Assembly: GCA_025965815.1 (NCBI GenBank) | Contig: JAOPWF010000088.1 | Location: forward strand, 1-6,526 | Direction: 5' to 3' | DNA from: Mycobacterium sp. | Lineage (GTDB): Bacteria > Actinomycetota > Actinomycetes > Mycobacteriales > Mycobacteriaceae | DNA: 6,526 nt | Shown here: piece by piece, positions 1 to 5,401 of the stretch | How positions within the stretch are numbered: position 1 is the stretch's first letter | How the letters are laid out: each line of letters starts with the position of its first letter | Made by a program: the position numbers and the translations under genes | Notes under the pieces: generated by a model | Database searches by the model: none | Told to the model about the DNA's origin: nothing | The model's input: the letters and a program-made list of their open reading frames with translations, nothing else

Positions 1-201
1 GCCCTGCTCGCGTTCTGAGCGCAGGCCGTCGGTGACCAGCGCCAGGTCGGTGTAGTCGTTGCCGCGCTCCTTGGACGTGCGCTCCACCGACGCCAGCTGG
101 TCTTCCATCACGGCCTTGGAGTCATACAGCAGCCGCCCGATCAGCGTCGACTTGCCGTCGTCCACCGACCCCGCGGTGGCCAGCCTCAACAGAGTGGTCA
201 T
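1..201 (-). CDS. cysN: Sulfate adenylyltransferase subunit 1 (GTPase subunit CysN, or CysNC), N-terminal part only
   Basis: These are the first 67 codons; the gene runs off the left edge. The translation begins [19 protein letters not shown]. It shows the Walker A P-loop of translation-factor-like GTPases (GSVDDGKST, residues 11-19) and then the [11 protein letters not shown] stretch that leads into the switch I region, as in CysN. CysN is the GTPase subunit that drives ATP sulfurylase: with CysD it makes adenosine 5'-phosphosulfate from sulfate and ATP in the cytoplasm. In mycobacteria CysN is usually fused to the APS kinase CysC, but that part would lie outside the window, so CysN and CysNC cannot be told apart here. 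The ATG at 201-199 shares one base with the cysD stop (TGATG), which points to translational coupling. Identity is near certain from the motif and from the partner gene. Confidence 0.95.
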   Translation of the reverse strand, partial: MTTLLRLATAGSVDDGKSTLIGRLLYDSKAVMEDQLASVERTSKERGNDYTDLALVTDGLRSEREQG

Positions 202-1130
202 CAGAAGTAGCCTTCCCGCTTGCGGTCTTCCATGCCGGCCTCGGAAATCCGGTCGTCGGCGCGGGTCGCTCCGCGCTCGGTAAGGCGTGACACTGCCGTT
301 TCGGCGATGACCTCCTCGACGGTGGCTGCCGAGGATTCGACGCAGCCGGTGCATGTGACGTCGCCGACGGTGCGGAACCGCACCGAGGTCTCGAAAACCT
401 CCTCGTCGGGGCGGGGCTGTAGGTACTTGTCGACGGCGAGCAACATTCCGTCCCGAAGGAATACCGGCCGTCGGTGCGCGTAGTAGATCGCGGGCAGGGC
501 GATGTTCTCCGCCCCTATGTAGGCCCAGATGTCGTATTCGGTCCAGTTCGACAGGGGGAACACCCGGATGTGCTCACCTTTGTTGTGCCGACCGTTGTAG
601 AGGCTCCAGAGTTCGGGGCGCTGCGCTTTCGGGTCCCACTGGCCGAACTCGTCGCGGAAGCTGAAAACCCGCTCCTTGGCCCGGGCTTTCTCCTCGTCGC
701 GCCGCGCCCCACCGAATGCCGCGTCGAACCGGTTCTCCGCAATGCCGCGCAACAGGGTCACCGTCTGCAGGGGATTGCGTGACGGTCCGTTGTCCGCGAC
801 TCGGCCGGCATCGATGTCATCGTGCACCGATGCCACCACGAGCCGTACGCCGGTCTCGGCGACGAGCTGGTCACGCGTCTGGATCACTTCGTCGAAGTTA
901 TGCCCGGTATCGACGTGCATAACCGGAAACGGCAGCCGCCCCGGCCGGAACGCCCGCAACGCGAGGTGCAGCATCACGATGGAGTCCTTGCCGCCGGAGA
1001 ACAACAGCACCGGGCGCTCGAACTCCGCGGCGACCTCTCGGATGATGTGGATGGCCTCGGCCTCCAGCGAACGCAGATGGCTGAGCTCATATTGGCCGGC
1101 CGCCGGCTGGGTCGTCAGCTGACTGGTCAT
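201..1130 (-). CDS. cysD: Sulfate adenylyltransferase subunit 2 (ATP sulfurylase catalytic subunit CysD)
   Basis: This 309-residue protein is the usual CysD length. It catalyses adenylation of sulfate to APS, the first step of sulfate assimilation, with the GTPase CysN encoded next. Visible marks: the PP-loop SGGKDS (residues 45-50) of the PAPS-reductase-like ATP pyrophosphatase fold; [10 protein letters not shown] (72-81); the conserved [15 protein letters not shown] block (140-154); [12 protein letters not shown] (191-202); VTCTGC (258-263); and the CysD C-terminus [16 protein letters not shown] chose the ATG at 1130 because AGAGGAAG lies just upstream (plus 1133-1140) at good spacing and because the known mycobacterial protein starts near here. 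The frame stays open to a TTG at 1211, but the 27 added residues are unlike CysD and that TTG is part of a TTGACA box. No damage is seen. Confidence 0.97.
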   Translation of the reverse strand: MTSQLTTQPAAGQYELSHLRSLEAEAIHIIREVAAEFERPVLLFSGGKDSIVMLHLALRAFRPGRLPFPVMHVDTGHNFDEVIQTRDQLVAETGVRLVVASVHDDIDAGRVADNGPSRNPLQTVTLLRGIAENRFDAAFGGARRDEEKARAKERVFSFRDEFGQWDPKAQRPELWSLYNGRHNKGEHIRVFPLSNWTEYDIWAYIGAENIALPAIYYAHRRPVFLRDGMLLAVDKYLQPRPDEEVFETSVRFRTVGDVTCTGCVESSAATVEEVIAETAVSRLTERGATRADDRISEAGMEDRKREGYF

Positions 1131-1182
1131 CGCTTCCTCTTTAAGTTGGTATAGATGACCAGATTTGTAATCATGACCCGAG

Positions 1183-1211
1183 ATGCAACCAGTCACCTCG
1201 TCAGTTGTCAA
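1183..1211 (-). promoter_or_regulatory. Candidate cysD promoter (TTGACA box, weak -10)
   Basis: Reading the minus strand, a perfect TTGACA lies at 1211-1206. After 17 bases comes TTGCAT at 1188-1183, which matches the -10 consensus at only three of six positions. It lies 53 bases upstream of the cysD ATG, leaving a leader of about 45 bases. Alternative -10 boxes further down are TACAAA and TATACC around 1149-1170. The TetR gene ends at 1233, so cysDN could also receive read-through from it. The leader carries ATGACC twice on plus (1155-1160 and 1173-1178), 18 bp apart, which may be chance. No riboswitch fold is evident by eye. Confidence 0.4.
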
Positions 1212-1232
1212 CGGTGACGCGTGCGGTGCTGG

Positions 1233-1886
1233 TTAGTGCGCGACGCTCAGTTCGGCCTGTAGTCCCTTGATGATTACGGCCAGGCCGGCCTCGAAGGAGG
1301 GTGTGGTGAACCGGCGGGAGAACTCGGCGGCGGACTGGGCCAGGTACGGGAAAGAGTCGCTCGGAAGCGCGGAGATTCGGTGCCATTCCTCGACAAAGGG
1401 CGCCTCGCTGTGGCCGGCGAGCACGACGAACCCCAATGTGTAGGTGAACAACGTCTGCAGGTAGCTCGCGGCCTGTTGATTGTCGAAACCTGCCACATGC
1501 AGGATCCGTAACAGCCATTCCCGCAGCGGATCGAGCGCGGGACCGGGGATGAATCCGTCCGCCAGAATCTGTGTGGCGCCAGGATGTTCCCGCATTGCCG
1601 CGTAGATCCTGTGCGCCGCCGCCGTCAATTGCTCGTCCCACGTGCCTTCTTCCGGTGGAGGGACGGACAGCGATTCGAGAGCGAGCTCGGTGATGCCATC
1701 GAGCAGATCCCGCTTTGTCTCGATGTACCGGTACAGCGACATCACGCCCACATCGAGCTCGGCCGCGAGTCGGCGCATGGTCAGCGTCGGGAGCCCTTCG
1801 GCGTCGACCAGGTCTAGCGCAGCCCGCAGCACCCGGTCACGGCTGAGTCGCCGTCCGTTGGCGCCGTGGTGCGGCGCTCCCATCAT
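1233..1886 (-). CDS. TetR/AcrR family transcriptional regulator
   Basis: A 217-residue one-component repressor of typical TetR length. The N-terminal DNA-binding domain covers about residues 16-62. Helix 1 contains RVLRAALDLVDAEGL. The helix-turn-helix runs through TMRRLAAELDVGVMSLYRYI, with the recognition helix around GVMSLYRY, followed by ETKRDLLDGI. The rest is all-helical and resembles the TetR C-terminal ligand domain of the tetracycline-repressor type: W83, then HP at 101-102, with a final FEAGLAVIIKGLQAEL helix. The ligand cannot be deduced. The start is ambiguous between ATG 1886, ATG 1883 and TTG 1895; I took the first ATG, though the GGAG is almost touching it. The gene is divergent from the broken thioesterase gene on plus, so that gene and itself are the natural targets. 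It also lies 102 bp upstream of cysD on the same strand; a link to sulfur control is unproven. Confidence 0.93.
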   Translation of the reverse strand: MMGAPHHGANGRRLSRDRVLRAALDLVDAEGLPTLTMRRLAAELDVGVMSLYRYIETKRDLLDGITELALESLSVPPPEEGTWDEQLTAAAHRIYAAMREHPGATQILADGFIPGPALDPLREWLLRILHVAGFDNQQAASYLQTLFTYTLGFVVLAGHSEAPFVEEWHRISALPSDSFPYLAQSAAEFSRRFTTPSFEAGLAVIIKGLQAELSVAH

Positions 1887-1898
1887 CTCCAGCAACGT

Positions 1899-1904
1899 CG
1901 TATA
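1899..1904 (-). promoter_or_regulatory. Candidate -10 box of the TetR gene
   Basis: TATACG on the minus strand, preceded by an A-rich run. It lies 12 bases before the ATG at 1886, so transcription would begin almost at the start codon, giving a very short or no leader, which is common in mycobacteria. No good -35 is found at 16-18 bases. A TTGACA at 1917-1912 is only seven bases away, too close to pair with it. Confidence 0.35.
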
Positions 1905-1948
1905 TTTTTGCTGTCAAATCTCACTATGTCCCCCGATCGGCGTGTAGG

Positions 1949-1961
1949 CCTCAAATTGAGG
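1949..1961. promoter_or_regulatory. Perfect palindrome CCTCAAATTGAGG, candidate TetR operator
   Basis: Two perfect 6-bp arms (CCTCAA / TTGAGG) flank a single central A. It lies between the divergent TetR gene (63 bp from its start) and the thioesterase pseudogene. TetR-family dimers usually bind such inverted repeats in the divergent promoter region, so this is the best operator candidate in the window. Another short palindrome, CCGATCGG, is at 1933-1940. The assignment is inferred from position and symmetry only. Confidence 0.45.
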
Positions 1962-1999
1962 ATAGCCGTCTTGTGGCCCGGGGACCACATTTACTTAGT

Positions 2000-2013
2000 A
2001 CGCATATATTCGT
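2000..2013. promoter_or_regulatory. AT-centred near-palindrome ACGCATATATTCGT overlapping a -10-like TATATT
   Basis: This 14-bp element is symmetric at six of seven base pairs. It overlaps TATATT (2005-2010), which could serve as a -10 box for plus-strand transcription toward the thioesterase remnant. No convincing -35 lies upstream. It could be a second repressor site over that promoter, or simply an AT-rich promoter core. A GCCTC-ACC-GAGGC hairpin follows at 2017-2029. The remaining bases to 2124 show no other clear element. Confidence 0.3.
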
Positions 2014-2124
2014 TACGCCTCACCGAGGCCCTGAACTGGCCCGCCGGCAGGCGTCGACCGAGCGGTGCGGCTGTCCCGACGGGAACGCCGTCGTCATGAC
2101 GTCGCGGATATTCATGCTGAACAC

Positions 2125-2441
2125 ATGTCGAGCAGCTCAGCGCCGCAGAGCGGGCGTGACGTCATCGCGCAGTTCCTGCCCCAGTCCACCCTTCGTTACA
2201 AAACTCGGCATCGTCGCCGATGTCCTCGACGATGCGGAGGTCCGGCTGCGGCTGCCCTGGGACCCGTCCAACGTGACGATCGGCGACATGGTTCACGGCG
2301 GCGCGCTCGCCACGTTCGCCGACCTGACTGTGATGGCGGCGGTGTGGTGCGGCGCGGAAGTGCCCGACTCGCTGCGTGGTGTGACGGTGTCGCTGGCGCT
2401 CCCTGATCGCGAAGGCGATCGCCACATACAAGGTGGGCTGA
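2125..2441 (+). pseudogene. PaaI-type hotdog-fold thioesterase, broken by a frameshift and an internal deletion
   Basis: Three reading frames in order give pieces of one acyl-CoA thioesterase-like protein. Piece one starts at ATG 2125: MSSSSAPQSGRDVIAQFLPQS. One extra base near 2185-2191 moves the frame to piece two: PFVTKLGIVADVLDD, then the hotdog core with NVTIGDMVHGG (HGG motif, His codon at 2294) and ALATFADL, up to GVTVSLAL at about 2400. Piece three, in the third frame from 2403, is LIAKAIATYKVG and a TGA at 2439-2441, which is how this family ends. Between VSLAL and LIAK, intact relatives carry roughly 35-45 residues of beta-strand that are missing here. The product would lack part of the hotdog sheet and be inactive. 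No Shine-Dalgarno is clear before the ATG. The family is assigned by motif recognition; the size of the loss is estimated from memory of the family. Confidence 0.82.
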
Positions 2442-2488
2442 GAGGGGATCTACCTCGGCTGGGCCGGGGTGGTCTGTTCTGATCGAAC

Positions 2489-2504
2489 CCCTCGCTTCCG
2501 AGGG
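2489..2504. terminator. Hairpin, possible bidirectional terminator
   Basis: CCCTCG and CGAGGG form a perfect 6-bp GC-rich stem around a CTTC loop. It follows the end of the plus-strand thioesterase remnant and lies beyond the stop of the minus-strand secreted-protein gene, so both transcripts would meet it. No T-tract follows on either side, but mycobacterial terminators often lack one. Confidence 0.45.
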
Positions 2505-2511
2505 TGCGTTA

Positions 2512-2525
2512 CCCGCTAGCGCGGG
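2512..2525. terminator. Second hairpin at the 3' end of the small secreted-protein gene
   Basis: CCCGC and GCGGG form a 5-bp stem around TAGC. It overlaps the last codons and the stop (TAG at 2518-2516) of the minus-strand gene, eight bases from the 2489-2504 hairpin. The two may act together as a terminator or 3' end stabiliser. Confidence 0.3.
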
Positions 2526-2830
2526 CCGATGTTAATACGATCGCCGCCACCGGTTCGTCCTCCGCCCCAGCCGGGATCTATGACGATGAGTGGGTCGTAG
2601 GTGTCGTAGTAGCACAGGTAGGGGTCGCTGCACTGGTAAGGGTCGTAGGTCGAGACGGGTGATGGTCCGGTGCCGCCTCGGACTTCACCCTGACTGCTGC
2701 AAATGGTGCTCGCGCCGCTGGAGGAACAGTCGGCGGCCGTTGGCGCGACGACGATTCCGACGGCAGTCGCCGCCGCCGTTGCCAATACCGGTACGAGATA
2801 GCGCTGTCGTAAGTGCACACTTGTCGGCAC
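2516..2830 (-). CDS. Small secreted mycobacterial-type protein with four cysteines, function unknown
   Basis: A 104-residue protein starting with GTG at 2830; GGAGCAGG upstream gives a ribosome binding site about five bases away. Residues 1-33 form a Sec-type signal peptide: basic R8/R10, a hydrophobic core from about Y11 to V28, then APTAA with likely cleavage before D34. The C35 just after is not a lipobox cysteine because Asp precedes it, so the product should be free, not a lipoprotein. The mature part has C35 and C44 in DCSSSGASTICSSQG, then C67 and C73 in QCSDPYLCYY, allowing two disulfides. It is also rich in Tyr and Asp-Pro (YDPYQ, SDPY, YDPL) and has a Gly-rich tail. I recognise the style of short exported mycobacterial proteins but no known function. 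It follows the frameshifted gene by 37 bp and is probably co-transcribed with it. Confidence 0.75.
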   Translation of the reverse strand: MPTSVHLRQRYLVPVLATAAATAVGIVVAPTAADCSSSGASTICSSQGEVRGGTGPSPVSTYDPYQCSDPYLCYYDTYDPLIVIDPGWGGGRTGGGDRINIGPR

Positions 2831-2867
2831 CGATGCCTGCTCCGACGCACTGACTCCCCGAAGTGGC

Positions 2868-3203
2868 TTAGGTGCAGCCGCTCACGCTGACACGCCGCCC
2901 GTTCACACTCGCGCAGCCGCTGACGTTAGACCCAATCGGAGGTGGGGGCGGAGGCGGAGGCGAAGGGGGGTGGAGCTTCGAAATCCTCCGGCAGCGGAGC
3001 GTAGTAAGCCGGTGGCGGAGCGTAATCGGCTATGGCCCCGGCAACGTCAACGCACCCACCAACGGAAACGCGCCGGCCGGCGCTTGCGCACACGTCCGCC
3101 ACCGCGGTCCCAGGGGTCTCGATTGTGCGATGAGCCCGGGAGCCGCCACGAGCGCCAAGACCGCGGCGCCGGCCCCCGCCCATGACCGCATATGTCGACG
3201 CAT
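2868..3203 (-). pseudogene. Small exported Cys/Pro-rich protein, split by two opposite one-base frameshifts
   Basis: The ATG at 3203 has GAGGAG nine bases upstream and opens a signal peptide: MRRHMRSWAGAG, then AAVLALVAAPGLIAQ. Read straight on, this frame ends at 3030 without making sense. One base added between about 3135 and 3105 (for example in the G4 run at 3113-3116) leads into DVCASAGRRVSVGGC and a linker with YAPPPAYYAPLPEDFEAPPP. That frame stops at 2926. Removing one base from the G6 run at 2965-2970 restores the first frame and continues as a run of prolines, then IGSNVSGCASVNGRRVSVSGCT and a TAA at 2870-2868. The restored protein has 111 residues, with cysteines at 39, 51, 97 and 110. 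So it is either a recent pseudogene or an intact gene carrying two sequencing errors. Function unknown; the likely place is outside the membrane. Confidence 0.72.
2938..2973. repeat. G-rich GGCGGA short repeat inside the proline-coding stretch
   Basis: The plus strand carries GGCGGA units and runs of five and six G, with hardly any T. On the minus strand this codes for consecutive prolines. The repeats and the G6 run make replication slippage or base-call errors likely, and several G-runs could allow a weak two-layer G-quadruplex. Confidence 0.5.
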
Positions 3204-3254
3204 CTTGGTCGTCTCCTCACCGGCATGACCAACGGCTGGTTGTCTGGGCTGACC

Positions 3255-3269
3255 CCAACTTGGCGTTGG
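3255..3269. other. Short inverted repeat next to the candidate -10 box
   Basis: CCAAC and GTTGG surround TTGGC. It lies about 45 bases past the trehalase stop and directly downstream (minus strand) of TATACT. It may be a weak terminator for the trehalase transcript or an operator in the leader of the secreted-protein gene. The rest of 3204-3312 shows nothing else clear. Confidence 0.25.
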
Positions 3270-3275
3270 AGTATA
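3270..3275 (-). promoter_or_regulatory. Candidate -10 box TATACT for the two small secreted-protein genes
   Basis: TATACT on the minus strand matches the consensus at five of six positions and would start a transcript around 3263, leaving a leader of about 60 bases before the ATG at 3203. The -35 region at 17 bases has no likeness to TTGACA, which is common in mycobacterial promoters. Confidence 0.4.
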
Positions 3276-3312
3276 TGACGCCGCCGAGCTGAGGGCGTAT
3301 TTCAGCAATCCG

Positions 3313-5334
3313 CTACATGGGTGCGTTGGCGGGCTGGAAGACGCCCGAGCTGTCAGCGTCTTCTTCCGCTCGGATAACGTGCACCACCGCGTTGATCAAG
3401 GCCAGGTGGGTGAACGCCTGTGGGAAGTTGCCCAGGTGCCGGCCGGTGCGCGGTTCGATCTCCTCGGCGTACAGATGCAGCGGGCTGGCGAACGACAGCA
3501 ACCGCTCACAGAGATGCTTGGCGCGGCTGAGTTCGCCGATCTCCACCAGCGCCGAGACCAGCCAGAACGAGCAGATCGTGAAGGTGCCCTCCTCACCGGC
3601 CAGACCGTCGTCGGTTTCGTCGGTCCGGTAGCGCAGCACCAGGCCGTCCTCGGTCAACTCGTCGGCGATGGCGAGTACCGTCGCCCGCACCCGCGGGTCG
3701 TCGGACGGCAGGAACCGGGTCAGCACCACCAGCAGCAGTGAGGCGTCCAGCGCGTCGTCGCCGTAGCGCTGGGTGAGCACCCCGCGCGAGTCCACGCCGT
3801 GGGCCAGGATGTCGGCCTTGATCTCCTCGGCGATAGCGCGCCACTGCTGCGCGTAACTCTTCTCGCCCTGCAGCTCGGCGAGCTTGGAGCCGCGGTCAAG
3901 GGCCACCCAGCACATCACCTTCGACGATGTGAAGTGCTGCGGCTCGCCGCGAACCTCCCAGATGCCTCGGTCGGGTTCGCGCCAGTGCTTGACGGCCTCC
4001 TCGACCTGACTCTTCAGCACCGGCCACAGCGTCTCGGGAATCTGCTCGCGGGACTTGGCGTGTAGGTAGACCGAGTCCAGCATCGTGCCCCAGATGTCGT
4101 GCTGGGACTGGTTGTAGGCGCCGTTGCCGATCCGCACCGGTCTCGCGTTGTCGTAGCCGGACAGGTGGTGCAGTTCCTCCTCGACCAGCGTGCGTTCACC
4201 GCTGACGGCGTACATCACCTGCAGCGGATGGCGCTCACCGTTATTGGCGCCGGACACGTCGGCGATGAAGGAGAAGAAGTCGTCGGCTTCGCGGTCCAGG
4301 CCGAGGGTGTACAGGCCCCACAGCGCGAACGTCGAGTCGCGCACCCAGGCGTAGCGGTAGTCCCAGTTGCGTTCGCCCTGAGGGGTTTCCGGCAGCGAGG
4401 TGGTACTCGCCGCCAGCAGTGCCCCGGTCGGCGAGTACGTCAACCCCTTGAGGGTCAGCGCACTGCGCTGTAGGTAGGACCGCCACGGGTGATCCGGGAA
4501 GTCCCCGATGTTGATCCACTGCCGCCACGACTCGCTGGTCTTCCACATCTTGTCGGCAGCCTCGTCGTAGGTCTGTGGCGCAGGGTGCTTCGACCAGCTC
4601 AAGGCGACGAAGACGTTGTCACCCTCGGTAAGCCTGGTGCGCGCCCGCGCTTCTCGGCCCTCGAGGCCGATGCGCAAGTTCGTCGTCAACCGCAGCGTCG
4701 GATGGGAGTCCGGGTTCTTGTTGGCCCGGGCGATGGCCTCGCCGTACGCGTTGGCCGAGTACTCCCAGTTGGCGCTGACGCGGTGGTAGTCGAACGACGG
4801 CTCGCAGTTCATCACCAGCTCGACCGTGCCGCTGACGCAGCGCACGGTGCGCAGCAGGATGTGCTCGGCGTCCCAGTCCATCGGGGTCCGCCGATGCGTC
4901 CGGGACCTGGCCTCGATGTCGTGCCAGGGACCCATCACCAGGGCGTCGCGCACGATGAGCCAGCCGGTGTGGGTCTGCCAGGTGGTCTCCAGGATCAGGC
5001 TGCCCGGCAGATAGCGGCGGGCAGCCGGCACCGAGACGCCGTATGGCCCCAACCGGAAATGCCCGGCGCCGCGGTCCAGGATCGCCCCGAACACGCTGGG
5101 GGAGTCCGGCCGTGGAACGCACAACCACTCCACCGACCCGGCCGACGAGATCAGGCAGGTATTTTCGCAGTCGGACAGAAACGCGTAGTCGGCGATCGGC
5201 GGGAACGGGTTGCGCAGCGACCCGCCCGACACGTACGGCACCGGGGCCGTGACGGTGAACGGCGCGGCGGGCTCAATGTCGGCTTCCGCGGCCGCCGGGA
5301 CCCCGTCGGCGGGCGTGGTGTCCTGCAAAACCAT
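3313..5334 (-). CDS. Glycoside hydrolase family 15 alpha,alpha-trehalase
   Basis: This 673-residue protein closely resembles the mycobacterial GH15 trehalase (Rv2402 in M. tuberculosis, MSMEG_4535 in M. smegmatis), which splits trehalose into two glucoses and needs phosphate and magnesium. An Ala/Pro-rich leader (1-38) precedes the N-terminal beta-rich domain starting at LRNPFPPIADYAFLSD (40-55), with VEWLCVPRPDSPSVFGAILD at 68-87. The (alpha/alpha)6 barrel follows from about residue 285. Its active-site segments are RNWDYRYAWVRDSTFALWG (322-340), GNGAYNQSQHDIWG (403-416), IWEVRGEPQHF (458-468) and YAEEIEPRTGRHLGNFPQAF (622-641). By family analogy E460 is the general acid, and a Glu at 624/625 the base. 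There is no signal peptide, so it acts in the cytoplasm. The ATG at 5334 matches my memory of the M. smegmatis start (MVLQ); no Shine-Dalgarno is visible. It is 67 bp downstream of the flavoprotein gene, same strand. Confidence 0.95.
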   Translation of the reverse strand: MVLQDTTPADGVPAAAEADIEPAAPFTVTAPVPYVSGGSLRNPFPPIADYAFLSDCENTCLISSAGSVEWLCVPRPDSPSVFGAILDRGAGHFRLGPYGVSVPAARRYLPGSLILETTWQTHTGWLIVRDALVMGPWHDIEARSRTHRRTPMDWDAEHILLRTVRCVSGTVELVMNCEPSFDYHRVSANWEYSANAYGEAIARANKNPDSHPTLRLTTNLRIGLEGREARARTRLTEGDNVFVALSWSKHPAPQTYDEAADKMWKTSESWRQWINIGDFPDHPWRSYLQRSALTLKGLTYSPTGALLAASTTSLPETPQGERNWDYRYAWVRDSTFALWGLYTLGLDREADDFFSFIADVSGANNGERHPLQVMYAVSGERTLVEEELHHLSGYDNARPVRIGNGAYNQSQHDIWGTMLDSVYLHAKSREQIPETLWPVLKSQVEEAVKHWREPDRGIWEVRGEPQHFTSSKVMCWVALDRGSKLAELQGEKSYAQQWRAIAEEIKADILAHGVDSRGVLTQRYGDDALDASLLLVVLTRFLPSDDPRVRATVLAIADELTEDGLVLRYRTDETDDGLAGEEGTFTICSFWLVSALVEIGELSRAKHLCERLLSFASPLHLYAEEIEPRTGRHLGNFPQAFTHLALINAVVHVIRAEEDADSSGVFQPANAPM

Positions 5335-5401
5335 GCGGACATCATCAACTGCCGACCTGCTCGGCGTCTACTTGTGGCGAGGTGTGTCCGGTAGCGCCTG
5401 T

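Noticed and set aside
201..1211. A longer CysD starting at TTG 1211
   Set aside because: The extra 27 residues do not look like CysD, the ATG at 1130 has a strong ribosome binding site, and the TTG belongs to a TTGACA box.
1973..2482. A 169-residue plus-strand open frame as an intact gene
   Set aside because: Only its middle (about 2186-2401) is thioesterase. Its first 70 residues and last 25 are out-of-frame sequence, and the true N- and C-termini lie in other frames.
2874..2921. A 39-bp spaced direct repeat GCAGCCGCT as a mobile-element or attachment-site mark
   Set aside because: Both copies encode the Ser-Gly-Cys parts around the C-terminal motif of the exported protein, so protein-level repetition explains them.
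2872..3228. A plus-strand open frame of 118 codons with a Gly run
   Set aside because: It is the antisense of the frameshifted exported-protein gene; the Gly run is the complement of the proline codons.
4489..5394. A long plus-strand open frame of 301 codons
   Set aside because: It is antisense to the trehalase gene, rich in Arg, Gly, Pro and Val with no recognisable domain, as expected from a shadow frame in GC-rich DNA.
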